Source: Thalassia testudinum (taxonomy: Eukaryota; Streptophyta; Magnoliopsida; Alismatales; Hydrocharitaceae). From it: a stretch of DNA of 64,000 bases. The translations under genes and the position numbers were made by a program. Shown here one piece after another: positions 21,581 through 32,777 of the stretch. The stretch spans positions 42,976,001 through 43,040,000 of the forward strand of contig JAZHRO010000050.1 in assembly GCA_037157565.1 (NCBI GenBank). The letters are read 5' to 3'. The notes under the pieces are model-generated. The model was given only the letters and a program-made list of their open reading frames with translations. It was not told the origin of the DNA and did not search any database. Numbering within the stretch: the first letter of the stretch is position 1; each line of letters starts with the position of its first letter.

Positions 21581-22276
21581 AGCACGTTTCAGTTACGGCC
21601 TCTTGGTTTTTTTTGGGGATTCTTCATGTATTCGTACATGTTGAAGGATCCTAAAATTATTTGCTTTGAGTCGAAGGTATCCACTACTTTGTGGATGCCC
21701 TCCTTGCATTGCTTGGTGAAGTTCTCCAATAGTGCTTGCAAAGTTGTTGGTCACCGCAAATCTAATTGAGTGCCTGTGTTACGAGTTCCCAGATCTTTTT
21801 CTTCTTAAATTATGGCTGTTGGGAGTCATAGAAGAGGAGTTTGGGTTGCCCTTAATTGGTTAAGGTATGCTTCTGACTAGTGTTTACGTTCCCAATAATG
21901 AGGAGGTCGGAAGATAGTTCTAGCAAGGTTGCTGATTGGCCAGCCCCATTCAAACTGGTTTTTTTGGTGATTTGCCCAAGCAGTCAGGTTACCCCCTAGT
22001 TACAGTGCTTAACTCCTTTTCTGGTCGACTAGTTGGCATTTTTCCAACCGGTTAGTTCTGCTATCTTTGGTGTTTGCTACTACTTGTTCTCTTATTTTGG
22101 TGGTTGCTACCTTTGGTGGCCAAGTCGTGTTAAGCAAATTGGTGGCCTTTTGATTTACTACACCGTTCAAAGTTGTACTCACAAGGATTCTTCTTCGTTG
22201 TTTCCGAGGTTGGTCGTAGTCTTGGGCTGAGGTACTCTACTACCTTTTTGTTTAACGAGATTGGTACATTTGATGG
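21581..22276 (+). pseudogene. Copia A2 leader and gag region, very decayed
   Basis: Follows the primer site and precedes gypsy K. No clean gag motif is legible, but position and the protease after K (32,778 onward) support the assignment. Short frames have no recognisable domain. Confidence 0.4.
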
Positions 22277-22903
22277 TGATGAGGGGCAAAAAATGCCCTT
22301 GGACCTAAAACTCCGTAATAAGCCCGAAAAGAAGGATCCAACCCATAGAAGTTGGATCCAGGCGGGCTCGGAGACCTAACCCGTCTACATCCAAGGGAAG
22401 TCAGACGAGGCCAGCAATCCAACTCGACCGTGCACAAGAAGGCTGGATGTAGTTGGACCTGAAGGCACGACGAAGGTACAGCAGGCCTGCACCTCCAATA
22501 AACGCTAACAATGGTAGCTACTATTAATAATCTAGCAGCGCGCGTACACTTGTTGGGCGGCGTAGCTGCCCAGAAGATTTTGCTGGGAGCTCAATCCGCT
22601 AAGAAGATCCCGCTGGGACCTCGAACTTGATCAGCTCAGAAGATCTCGCTGGAAGTCCGATCCTAGCACTATAAGCAATCCGAGCGAAATTGGGAGATTG
22701 TATGCCTGGTAACATACTAAATTTCTAGTGCATAGTTGGGAGTTCCATCCTCCCTCTAGACGTACACCTCTTGTGGTGGAATTGGGTAACCATTTCTTGT
22801 GCTATTTGTGAGATTGCTTAAATCCCATGATCAAATCATCCCTCATGAGGAGGTTCGATCATTACTTGAGTCAGTTACTTCACATCTCGGGGAGCCGATT
22901 AAT
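22277..22903 (+). repeat. Gypsy K 5' LTR, TATA region deleted
   Basis: Starts TGATGAGGGGCAAAAAATG and ends GGGGAGCCGATTAA. It aligns along its length with 32120-32777 but lacks about 32 bp just after CACTATA (22667-22673), where the 3' LTR reads on as a TATA box and transcript start region. Three ~31-bp repeats of AGAAGATC..GCTGG lie upstream. Confidence 0.85.
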
Positions 22904-22921
22904 TGGCACCGTCTGTGGGAA
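22904..22921 (+). promoter_or_regulatory. Gypsy K primer-binding site
   Basis: TGGCACCGTCTGTGGGAA right after the 5' LTR, of the TGGCGCCGTC... type used by many plant Ty3/gypsy elements, with one change. Confidence 0.8.
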
Positions 22922-22966
22922 GCGATTGTCCATTGATAACGTTTCCTACCTCTCGAGGTCCTCCTG

Positions 22967-24440
22967 ATGGCCCTCGCAACTCGCAACTCCTCTCGCGCTG
23001 ACCTCGAGAAAGTGCTGGATTGGGCTGAGTTGAGCGTGTCGGTGTCCAAGAGACGCCTCCCACCGACCGAGCCAAACAAGGAGAAGCAAGGAGTCCTCGC
23101 TCAGTCGCCGGAGGACCACGAGCGTGACTCCCTTCCCGAGCTACAGGTGAGGGAAGAGTAGTTTCGAGTGAAACTGGCGGCTCTCAGGGCTGAGGAAATC
23201 TCAGTCAGAGAAGCTCTTAGAGATTAAACAAGTCTGGGAGCTTGGTCTACCCCCATAGGGGGAGACCCGCCAGCCCGGCCTCGATGACGAGCAGTTGAGG
23301 TGGCGTTACGCGGTGGAGGATGAGAACGCCTGTCTACACGAACAGCTTGAAAAGCTAAAACACGAGCTCAGTAGCCGAGAGGGGAAGTCCCTCCCGACCC
23401 ACTAATGGCTCCTCTCCCACCATCCTTGTAGGGGATCTCGAGGGCTCAACCCCTTGCAACTGGCAGCGGGGTATCGATCCCTGAGACGCCTCCTAGCCTA
23501 CGTCACCACCTACCCCTTCACTGAGGTGGTGATGACGGTCCCCCTGCACGAGAGATTTAAGTAGCCTATCATGGCCCCATATGACGGGATGATGAGCCCT
23601 AACAGCTTCGTTGAGAGTTACCGCAAGATGATGTTGGTGTACGGCTATCTCGACGAAGTGCCCTGCAGGGTATTCCCATCCTGTCTAGCATGACTCATGA
23701 GTGGTTCAACGAACTACCGGCCAGACAGATCGCCTGCTTCCAAGAACTGGCCGACAAGTTCTGCCAGTACTTCGCCGGACAGTAGAGGGTTAGGGATAAC
23801 CTTGAAAGGCTGTCAGAGGTTCAACAACAGAAGAGTGAGCCCTTTCAGTCATACCTAGATCGGTTCAAGGTCCAGTACTTCAAGTGCAAGCGATCTCACG
23901 ATGTCATCGCCATCTAATACTTCAAGTCAGGACTTCTGAATCAGAGGTTTTGGTACATCGACGACTTCCTGCCTCGAGACATGGCGGAACTTTGGGACTG
24001 GGCCACGAGGTTCTCGGAGTAGGATGACTCTTTCCACTCCTGCAACCGGCTGGCGAAGGGATCCGAGGATGTTAGCCTAGCTCGAGAGAGGTAGGCCCCA
24101 GGTTAGTCCACCCCCGTCTCCATTCGTGGAAGTGGCCATTTAGCAAGTGCAAGGCCAGCTTCCCGAAGTGGAGGAACGATTGGCCAGACAAAGGCCGGAA
24201 CAATGGACCCCGCCATACCAGGTGGGATTATTTTGAAGAATACGCTGCCCTGGCCGTGAATCAGGCGGACGTATTGGTGGAAGTATGATCCACGGACAAG
24301 GACCTGCTACCCCTGCCTAAGTTAATGAAGAGGAAGGCGGACACCGGGCCCTACTGTAAGTATCATAAGGCTTGAGGCCATGCCACAGAAGATTGCTGTG
24401 ATCAACGCGACCAGATAGAGTCTCAGATCTGACACGGGAA
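22967..24440 (+). pseudogene. Gypsy K gag
   Basis: Capsid precursor. The first frame opens MALATRNSSRADLEKVLDW at 22967. The capsid core is visible at 23,570-24,050 as SFVESYRKMMLVYGYLDE, ACFQELADKFCQYFAGQ, RLSEVQQQKSEPFQSYLDRF and MAELWDWATRF. A zinc-knuckle remnant of the Tat form, CKYHKA then GHATEDC, lies at 24,352-24,410. Several stops and shifts interrupt it. Confidence 0.75.
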
Positions 24441-24529
24441 CCTGGCCCACTTTGTTAGATGGAATGAAGGTCAGGATAAAGGCAAAGGGCCCATGGAGGG
24501 CCCAGAAGACTACCACAAGGAAAGGCTCT

Positions 24530-25200
24530 AGCACTTCTGTGGGGTCAACATAGTGTTCATTGGGGGTCCGAAGCCCAACGATGCCGTCGCTTGCCCTTTT
24601 GAGTGGGTGATATCCTTCTGCTCTCGCCAAGTGAGTACCACTGTTGGGTCCTAGCCGTGATACCCGGGACACCCTAGCACACCACCTACCTCTTACGGGG
24701 GCAAAGGTCGGAGTCATTTTTGGCGTCAACGTAGCCCAGCCCTTCCAGGCGGTCAACCCATAGTGCCTTCCCTATCCTCTAGTGGGCCGAAAGAGGTCCC
24801 ATCAGACAGGTGGCCTCACGACTATTCGCCTCCCTCCTTGACCCAGTGGAGCATACTGATCCGCTGCTGGTTACGCTCTTACTGGCTGGGCGACAGCAGC
24901 CTCGGCTCCTCGATTATGAGGGAACCGCCGTGGACGTCATCTTCCTCAAAACCTTATGCTAGCTGGGTTTCACGGAGGAGCACCTAGCCCCTTGGGTTCA
25001 CCCAGTGGTCGGGTTCAGCAATCACAAAGTAATGCCAAAAGGGGAAATCAGCCTCCCCTTGTTCATTTGTGATGGGGACAAGCACCTCAACTGCACGACC
25101 ACACTTGTAGTGGCCGGCTTAACGGTGGCCTTTGACGGCGTCCTCGGTTCTCCCACTACCCATGCCTTCTAATTGATTTCTTCCTTTTCCAATTCGTGCT
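24530..25200 (+). pseudogene. Gypsy K protease region
   Basis: Retropepsin-like zone between gag and RT. Frames switch often. Legible pieces include a VDVIFLKTL stretch near 24,930 and FICDGDKHLNCTTTLVVAG near 25,070. The catalytic DTGAS-type triad itself could not be read cleanly. Confidence 0.55.
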
Positions 25201-25439
25201 TTTTTAGTTTCCACGTGGAGTTGGAATAGTGCACGGGGATCAGTCGGCTGGGCACGAGCTCCTCCGAGTCGAGTTGTAGCGGTCTTTAGAGCCGCAACCC
25301 CCCAAGCCGCGTAAATGGGGGAAGAAAAGAAACCAAGTCTAGGCCATTCAGTAGGAGACTATTCCTGGTGATTAGTTGATGATTTCGGTATTGTAGCCGG
25401 GTTATTCAGTCGTGGCTATACGGATTTATCCCAATGACG

Positions 25440-26260
25440 TTACCAAGCTCGTCTGGGTCGGAGCGGATCTTGCGTCCTTCGAGGTGCAGGAGCTACTACT
25501 GCTTCGGGCCAACGCGGACATCTTCGCTTGGTCTGCCAACAACCTACCCGGGGTGGACTCGTCCTTGATTCAGCACCACCTGAACATTTAGGCGAGCATC
25601 CATGCAGTCAAGTAAGCGCGCAGGCACAAATCGGCCGAGCAATGGCAGGTGGCCGAGGTGCAAAAGCTCCTAGATGCAGGATTCATAGAAGAATCTTTAT
25701 ACCTGACATGGCTCTCGAACGTTGTAATAGTGAAAAAGGCCAATGTCCAATGGCGCATGTGCATCGATTTCACCAACCTGAGCGAAACCTACTCGAAGGA
25801 CGAGTTCTCCTTGCTTAGGGTGGACTCCTGTAGCGGCCAATCTCACATGTCCTTCCTAGACGCCTACAATGGGTACCACCAGATCAGCCTCGCCCCCGCA
25901 GACAGGCCTCACACCTCCATCACCGATAGGGGCTGTTCCAATATAGGGTCATGCCCTTCGACCTAAAAAATGCTGGGGCCACATACCAACACCTTGTAAA
26001 CATGATTTTTGAAAAAATAATAGGAAAATCATTTGAGGTGTATATTGACAATATGCCTGTGAAGGGATCGAATTTCGCATAACATCTAGAGTACTTGGCC
26101 GAGGTGTTCCAAATTCTAAGGAAAATCCACCTCCGCCTAAACCCGGACAAGTGTACCTTTGGGGTCTCGGCTAGCAAGTTTCTGGGGTTCCTGGTCTCTA
26201 GCTAGGGAATCGAGGCCAGCTCGGATAAGATCTAGGCAATTGAAGACCTGCAACCACCAG
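25440..26260 (+). pseudogene. Gypsy K reverse transcriptase, active site changed
   Basis: DNA polymerase domain. Blocks in order: VAEVQKLLDAGFIEES, SNVVIVKKAN, WRMCIDFTNLSE, SFLDAYNGYHQISLAP, then FEKIIGKSFEVYIDNMPVKG and LRLNPDKCTFGVSASKFLG. The expected YVDD is YIDN (about 26,041), removing a catalytic aspartate. Stops occur in the segment from 25,590 and around 25,965. Confidence 0.85.
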
Positions 26261-27255
26261 GCATGTTGAAGGGATTACAGTCGTTGGTTGGCAAGATCGC
26301 CTCACTAGGTCGATTCTGGTCTCGGTCTTCCGACAAATGTCTACCCTTCTTCGAGTGCATAAAAAAGGGCAAAGGCTACAACGCTACCCACTGGACTCCC
26401 CATTGCCAGAAGGCCCTGGAGGAAGTCAAAAGCACACTTCGAAGTCCCCCGTGTTGACGGCCCCCCAGCTTGAGGAAGTTCTCTCTATTACCTAGCCGCC
26501 TCTGCATTGGCTGTCAACGTCGTCCTAGTCAACGATTGGGGTGGAGTTCAGCGACCCGTGTACTTCATTAGCAAAGCTTATTAAGGCACAGAAGTCAAGT
26601 ACACGGTCATCAAAAAGCTGGGGCTGGCTCTTGTCACCGCAGCCTGGAAGCTACGCTCATACTTTCAAGCCCATATGATAATGGTCTTGTCGGACTACCC
26701 CCTTTGGCGAATGTTACACAAGCCTACGGGGTCAGCATGACATATTAAATGGGTTATGTAGCTAGCCGAATTCGACATCAAATATCAGCCGTGAAGGGCA
26801 ATCAAGGCATAAGTTTTGGCGGACTTCGTTGTCGAATTCACTGATTCCGATACCTCCTCACTCCCTTGGCGACTATACGTCTACGGCTCATCTGTAACAA
26901 CCGAGTCTAGGGCTAGGATAGCCCTAACAACCCCAGACGGTGTTACTCATAAGTACGCCATAAAATTAGACTTCCCTTTGTCTAATAACTAGGCAGAATA
27001 CAAGGCCATGATGGCGGGCATCCAGGTAGCAAGATCCATAGGGATCGCCTAGCTTGAGATCCACACAGACTCTCAGCTGGTTGCCAACTAAATAAATGGC
27101 GAATGCCAGGTTCGGGATCCGAACATGATGTTTTACGCCGACAAGGTCAAGGAGGAATTGGCGGATTTCAAGACTGTCTCCATTAAGCTGGTGTTCCAAG
27201 CAGATAACCCCTTGGCAGACGTGTTGGCTAAACTCATCGCTGCCATTCCTTAGGG
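26261..27255 (+). pseudogene. Gypsy K RNase H plus second (archaeal-type) RNase H
   Basis: The first RNase H follows RT directly: PVYFISKAY, KLGLALVTAAWKLRSYFQAH and LADFVVEFT. The second starts near 26,870 as LYVYGSSVTTESRARIAL and continues with AEYKAMMAGIQVARSIGI, LEIHTDSQLVAN and NPLADVLAKLIAAIP. AEYKA, TDSQL and ADxLA are its core motifs. A pair of RNase H domains before integrase is typical of the Tat lineage. In-frame stops are present in both. Confidence 0.82.
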
Positions 27256-27296
27256 GCAAGACGAGGACATCTGCCTTTAGACTCTGAGAGAGCCAA

Positions 27297-28556
27297 TTGT
27301 CCTTGCTCCTAAAATGCTACGATAGAGCAGTCCACCTCCTGGATGACGCTTATCGTTACTTGAGCTCTGGCGAGCTGCTCCCGGGAGAAACTCGGCCCCA
27401 GGCCTTCCATCTCAAAGCCTCTAGGTACATCTTGATAGAGGGGCAGTTATACAAGCGGGGGTATTCCACCCCCTGCTACGCTGCCTAACTCAGGATGAGG
27501 CAACCCAAGCCCTTGAAGAGGCCAACGGAGGTGCTTGGGGAAACCACGAAGGGTACAAGGTGCTCCTCGCTAGACTATTCTAGGCGGGCTATTTCTGGCC
27601 CCAAATGAAGCAACATTGCAAAGTCCTTCATGCACAAGTGCGATAAATGCTAGCGGTTCGCCACCTTGCACCACTTGTCGCCTGGAAAACTGGTACCTGT
27701 TATGTCACCCATCCCCTTTGCAAAATGGGGCATGGATTTTGACAGCCCTTTCTCACCAGCATCGGCTCAGAAGCGGTTCATCTTGGTGGCCGTTGACTAC
27801 TTTTCTAAATGGGTCGAGGTGGAAGCCATGGCCAGCCCCACGGCCGACAGGGTCATATTTGTCGTTCGAAAGAGTATCATAACTCGGTATGGGGTACCCC
27901 ACCACATAGTCACGGACAACGGAATCCAGTTCGTTTGCAAAAAATTTGAAGAATTTTGCACAAGTTGGGACATACGTTTATGCTTTACATCAGTGGGTCA
28001 TCCTCAGGTGAATGGGCAAGCGGAAGTAACTAACTGCACCATCATCTCAGCGCTTAAACGTCGGTTGGATTCAACCAAAGAGGGGTAGGCGGAGAAGCTT
28101 CCAGACATTCTCTAGGGATACAGGACCTGCCAGAGGACTTCCACAGGTCACACTCCATTTAGTTTGGTATATGACATGGAAGCTCGGTTACCTATCGAAA
28201 TAGTCCTCCCCACCTACAAAACACAACTTTATTACTCGACCACCAATGATGACCAAGTCCGCCTATCCTTTGACCTCCTAGATGAGCTAAGGGACAAAGC
28301 CTCTGAGATGACCCTCAAGCGTAAAGAGGCCACAACCGTCTCGTACAACAAGCGTGTCAAAACGTGGAAGTTCTCTCAAGGAGACCTGGTCCTACGTAAG
28401 TGCGAAGGCTACATGCCGACTCAGTCGGGTGGGAAGCTAGATCCATCATGGGAAGGGCCGTACAAGATTCGTAATGACAATCCAGGTGACTTCCATGAAT
28501 TACAAGCCCTAGACGGTAGAGATATCCCCCACACTTGGCATGTGAGCAATTTCTGA
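27297..28556 (+). pseudogene. Gypsy K integrase
   Basis: Catalyses insertion of the cDNA. The N-terminal zinc region is frameshifted (27,500-27,690). The core is well kept: PFAKWGMDFDSPFSP, FILVAVDYFSKWVEVEAM, YGVPHHIVTDNGIQF and GHPQVNGQAEVTNCTI, giving the D, D and E positions. The C-terminal part at 28,164-28,556 reads FSLVYDMEARLPIEI, FSQGDLVLRKCEGY and GKLDPSWEGPYKI and ends at the stop after HTWHVSNF. One stop near 28,087 separates core and tail. Confidence 0.85.
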
Positions 28557-28639
28557 ATGTACCATGTATAAACACCCATGAGCAATAAAGAAAGGAGATT
28601 TTTTCTTTCCCAAAATTTCGCTTGTTACATCTCTTCAAC

Positions 28640-31395
28640 AAAAAAAGAAGAAAAAAGAAAGGAGACAACAAGGATAACATTGCTGGAGGACCCTACTCCC
28701 ATGGCTCAAACATGTCCCCCCCACCCCTATAGGCGAAAGGCGGAGCGGACTAACAACTCCCGCAGGTGGGTCGGTGACCTCTGTTTGGTCTACCTCTTCA
28801 GCAACTGGCTGAGCTGCCCCCTCGGCTGCCGTCTGGGCCACCCCATTACCATGCGACCGATCCACAAGCGTTACACGGGTTTATCGTTAGGAATAAGACT
28901 AACCCCCTTGAGGCTGTTATATTCTGACATCAATTGGTCGATGGACCAGTTGCACAATTCCTCTGCGGAGACATGCTTCCGTTGATAAGGGCTTGAATGG
29001 AAGCCAGAGTCTGCTTCTCGATCTCCTGCAAAAGCTCCTCCTGAATCGATCCCATCGACGGGTGCCTGGCGTAGAAGTCCATCACCACCTCGGCGTTTAG
29101 CTCAAGCCCTTTGGCCTCTTCTGCGGGCTCCTTCGCCCCTTTCAATTCTGCCACCTGCGAGCCCTGCTCTGATGCGAGCTTCTGGGCTTCGTCGAGGTCG
29201 GCCCTCAGCCTTTCTGCATTTGCCTCCGCCCTCTCTAGACTCGCTTGCATGGAAGCAAGTCTATCAATCGAGGTGCTCAGGCGGCGCTCCTCCTCGAGGG
29301 CCTTCTCATACCCCTCCACTGAGGACGAGTGCTCAGCCTTAAGCACCTGCACCTCCTCATTCAATGAGATGTTTGTGCAGGCGGTTGAAAGATGCTCGGA
29401 TAGGTCCCTCGGGGCCTCTAGATGGGCGCTATGTGCCCGCATGAACCTCTCCTCCATCTCCTCGCCGACGACGGAGGCCCTTCGGATCATGGAGCGGGTC
29501 TCCTTCAACTCTCCCTCCAATCAGCCCACTTGGTTTACCGCCTCTTACTGGGAGCGGAGCCTTCGCTTTGCCGCCTCCGCCGCCTTCCCTCGCGCAGTCA
29601 CGGCCTTATCCACTTGCCGGAGCAATTGCTGATGCTCTGCTTTGTTTGTCACGGCCCATTGAGTAGCCAGGTCCACGGTGTTGCTTTTACCAGCCTGGGC
29701 GGGAAGGTTTGGGGGAGTGTTGCAGCGCGGAATGCAACACGACCCAATCATCTCCACCTAAAAACCACGAGCGCGTCAAACTATGAGTAGCTCTGGCCAA
29801 CAAAAAATGAGCGGAACACAGGCTTCATGAGCTTATCGCATGCATGTAGTAGAAAAACACGTGGTTATAGTCCATGCCACGAGGTCCAGACGTGGCTTAA
29901 GACGCGGCATCGTTCAGGTGCCTTAGCACTTGCCTTTCTAGATCAAGGACGCTGCTTGACGTCCTCGGCTACACAGGCACCTCAACCCCGGGTTCGGATC
30001 CCCAGAGACGCCCTCCAGCACGGATCCGACAAGGGACCCGACGATGCGGTCGATCATTCCCGGGCCTCCTCGACCGGAGGGGTCCACCAGAACCCAGGCG
30101 CTTGTAGAGCTTCGTCGGTAGTAGGGTTGGCCAAAAACACTGCCCGTGCCAGTCGCCTCCTACGCCAATAGGACAAAGGCCCCTAGCGAAGCCGATGAAG
30201 CAACAAAGCCGGAGGCACCCTCTGGACGAGCTACCTCCAGAGGTACCTTCATGGGAGAGTTGCCAAGGGAGATCACCTCAGGCGGCATGGACTGCACTAG
30301 GGGAATAGGTGTACCCTCCCCCTTGGCCTCGTCAAGGCTCTACGGCATCGACGTCGTCGACTCCCCCTGCGGAAGCTCCACCAGGTGACCCTCGCCCACC
30401 TCGGGGGACCTCTGGCTCCTTCGCAACCCCCTCTAGGGCCTCCTTTCGCTTTAGCCCCTGTCGAGAAGCAGGTTCACTCCCCTCCCCCTGCTTCACAAGC
30501 CTTTCCTTGCCTTGCTGCGACCTGCGGCGAGTAACGCTGCCACCTCGACGCTTGGGCACAACTGGTCGAGCGAACCGCTTGAAAGCTGCAACCGAAAATA
30601 CCAGATTAATAGGATAATCGACGGGTGCAAGGTACGACGCAAAAAGCCATTTTCTACCACCCACACTTACATGGTATAGGCAATTGTTCGCCACCCATGA
30701 CAACGCCTCCTGGTCGTCTTTCCGCTTGAGCTCTAACCGAGCGATCAGACCAAACTTAACTTATCTGCGTCTGCCTGTACGGAAGAGTTAAGATCCTTGG
30801 GTCGGGGGTGGTTGGTCCCTCTTAGGTGGACCTTTCCAGGTGCACAGGAGTCCGAGGTCTTCAAGATTGGAAAGAAAAAAAAACTGGTGGTCTTGCCCCT
30901 TTAAACCATCGGAGAGATCCACTATCTGGTGTTCGACCTGGCGGCTATACAATATGTAGGTGCTTGACGGAGGCCTGCCCTTTTTCATCTTTAAGGGCAT
31001 CATCCCCAAAAGCAGGTGGAACAAATTGAGATGTCGGGGCAATCCCCAAATGTAGGCAGAGGGCAGTAAAGGCATTCAGCACCAGCCAACAGTTAAGGCT
31101 AGCTGCGAAGGGGCAAGGCGGTAAAAGCAAAGGAAGGAGGACACAAAGGGATTCAAGGGTACCCGCAGACCATGCTCTATAGCATATAATAAACATGTCC
31201 TTTGATCCGTCTGAACACAGACGGGTCTCCAACCCACAAGCCTCAAACGACACCCCACCAAGCCTGTACTCCCGTAGAAACGACAAAGTGCCGACCGACT
31301 AGGAAGTCTGATGCAAAATCGTATAAAGGCCTGGTCTCAGCAGAGACTCCAGAGGAAGAAGCAACGAACTTACCCTTGCTCACAAAACTCAACAT
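28640..31395 (-). pseudogene. Gypsy K antisense gene (Transposase_28-like), frameshifted
   Basis: Minus-strand coding region between integrase and 3' LTR. It starts at an ATG at 31393-31395 in context GCCACCATG with MLSFVSKG. Frames then switch: RLAPSQLALTVGWC and LVLNAFTALCLHLGIAPTSQ (about 31,000-31,200), then FFLSNLEDLGLLCTWKGPP (about 30,830). These resemble the domain Pfam calls 'putative gypsy type transposon', known from antisense ORFs of Tat elements. A low-complexity region and a coiled coil follow. A GGGTAAGT site shortly after the start could be a splice donor. Its function is unknown. Confidence 0.65.
28930..29520 (-). CDS. Coiled-coil portion of the antisense gene
   Basis: A 196-codon uninterrupted minus-strand frame. 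It is rich in Glu, Ala, Leu and Arg with heptad spacing (ALEEERRLSTSIDRLASMQ, ERAEANAERLRADLDEAQKL, LASEQGSQVAELKGAKEP), so a long coiled coil is predicted. It belongs to the C-terminal half of the antisense gene, next to frames at 29545-29757 and 28635-28865. Its openness among broken frames is notable, but the codon pattern alone could keep it open. Confidence 0.55.
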   Translation of the reverse strand: MEGELKETRSMIRRASVVGEEMEERFMRAHSAHLEAPRDLSEHLSTACTNISLNEEVQVLKAEHSSSVEGYEKALEEERRLSTSIDRLASMQASLERAEANAERLRADLDEAQKLASEQGSQVAELKGAKEPAEEAKGLELNAEVVMDFYARHPSMGSIQEELLQEIEKQTLASIQALINGSMSPQRNCATGPSTN

Positions 31396-31505
31396 GGTGG
31401 CTTTCGCTTTAAAGAGGCTTTGACACGGTGTCGCTCTGACGAAGGATGCCCCTCACACCTCTCTGTTGAGAGTAAATGCTCTCCGTACAAGCTCTCTCTG
31501 AGGTA

Positions 31506-31547
31506 GGTGGGTCATTAGCTATGACCCACCACCCTTATATATAGCCC
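31506..31547 (-). promoter_or_regulatory. Antisense promoter: TATA box and adjacent hairpin
   Basis: On the minus strand GGGCTATATATAAGGG (31532-31547) is a strong TATA box about 140 bp upstream of the antisense ATG. Just downstream is a perfect inverted repeat, GGTGGGTCAT at 31506-31515 and ATGACCCACC at 31521-31530 with a 5-nt loop, which would fall at the transcript start. Confidence 0.65.
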
Positions 31548-31841
31548 TCGCAGAGGGCGGTTCCCTCCTTGCGGGGCGTGACGTTTGAAAAAATGAAATT
31601 CCGTCATATCTGGTGTGGATTCCAAATACACCGCCAAGAGGCAAAGAAAACCTCAGCCATCATTACGAACATTTAATACCCTTGAGCACATATCTGCTGT
31701 CGCAGAAAAGGGGTGGCCCCGTAAATAGTCGGTGCGACGCTTGAGGCCTTTGCCTCATCATAACGGCAATAAAGGTCGGTCTCTTCAAATAGCGAGACAC
31801 CATTTCTATCCTGGCGTAATTAACCAGTACTTACGGAAAAA

Positions 31842-31935
31842 GCAGGCGGATGCGCCTAAAAAAATCGCCTCTTAAGGCCGGTGACATAGCAGATGGATGC
31901 GCCTTAAAAATCGCCTCACAAGGTCGGTGGGATAA
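31842..31935. repeat. Two-copy ~48-bp tandem repeat
   Basis: 'gcaggcggatgcgcct...atcgcctcttaagg' and 'gcagatggatgcgcct...atcgcctcacaagg' follow each other in the stretch between antisense promoter and 3' LTR; a third partial copy begins near 31,945. Confidence 0.6.
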
Positions 31936-32119
31936 CAAGCCTATGCGCCCCATACACACAACTACGGGCCATAGCCCCAAACAACCTTGCTATATAACAA
32001 ATGCTCCCCGCTCAAACACACAGCTGGGACAACATTTAGGGGCATCACCTATCGCAAAGTTTCTACTCTAAATGTTACTCTCTCGACAAACATTCGCTAG
32101 CTCGAGAGTAAGGGACATA

Positions 32120-32777
32120 TGATGATGGGTAAAAAATGCCATCGGATCTAAAACCTCGCGATAGGCCCGGAAAGAAGGATTCGGCCCGTAGAAGCTGGAT
32201 ACTGGCAGGCTCGGAGACCCACCCGTCTATATCCAATGGAAGTCAGAAGGGACCAGCAATCCAACCCGACCGTGCACACGAAGGCTGGATGTAGCTGGAT
32301 CTGAAGGCACGACGAAGGTACAACAGGCCTGCACCTCCAATAAATGCTAACAATGGCAGCTGCTATTAATAACCTAGCATCGTGCGTACAATTGTCAGGC
32401 GACGTATTTGCCCAGAAGATCTTGCTGGGAGCTTGATCCGCTGAGAAGATCCTGCTGGGACCTCGAGCCTGATCAGCTCAGAAGATCTCGCTGGAAGTCC
32501 GATCCCAGCACTATAAATAGAGAGGAAGGCCCTTAAGGCCTCCCCCAAGCAATTTGAGAGAAATCGGGAGATTGTATGCCTTGTAACCATTCCAAATTTC
32601 TAGTGCATAGTTGGGAGTTCCATCCTCTCCCCTGACGTGCATCTTTTACGGTGGAACTAGGTAATCATTTCTTATGCCATTTGTGAGATTGCTTAAATCT
32701 CACGATCGGATTATCCCTCACTGAGGAGGTCCGATCGTTACTTGAGTCGGTTACTCTGCATCTCGGGGAGTCGATTA
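32120..32777 (+). repeat. Gypsy K 3' LTR with TATA box
   Basis: Starts TGATGATGGGTAAAAAATG and ends GGGGAGTCGATTAG. It contains TATAAATA at 32512-32519 and the ~32 bp missing from the 5' LTR. Confidence 0.85.

Larger units (their letters stand above)
22277..32777 (+). mobile_element. Gypsy K: Tat-lineage Ty3/gypsy element with two RNase H domains and an antisense gene
   Basis: About 10.5 kb bounded by two related LTRs (22277-22903 and 32120-32777). Order: primer site, gag, protease, RT, RNase H, a second archaeal-type RNase H, integrase, then a ~3.5-kb stretch with a minus-strand gene. RT-RNase H before integrase marks gypsy, and the second RNase H plus antisense ORF mark the Tat (Ogre/Retand) group. 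It is inserted in copia A2, between leader and protease. A clean target duplication could not be read. Numerous stops make it defective. Confidence 0.88.

Noticed and set aside
29111..29632. Plus-strand 173-aa ORF opposite the coiled coil
   Set aside because: Ser/Ala-rich mirror of the Glu/Leu/Arg-rich minus frame; the minus frame has heptads and belongs to the antisense gene.
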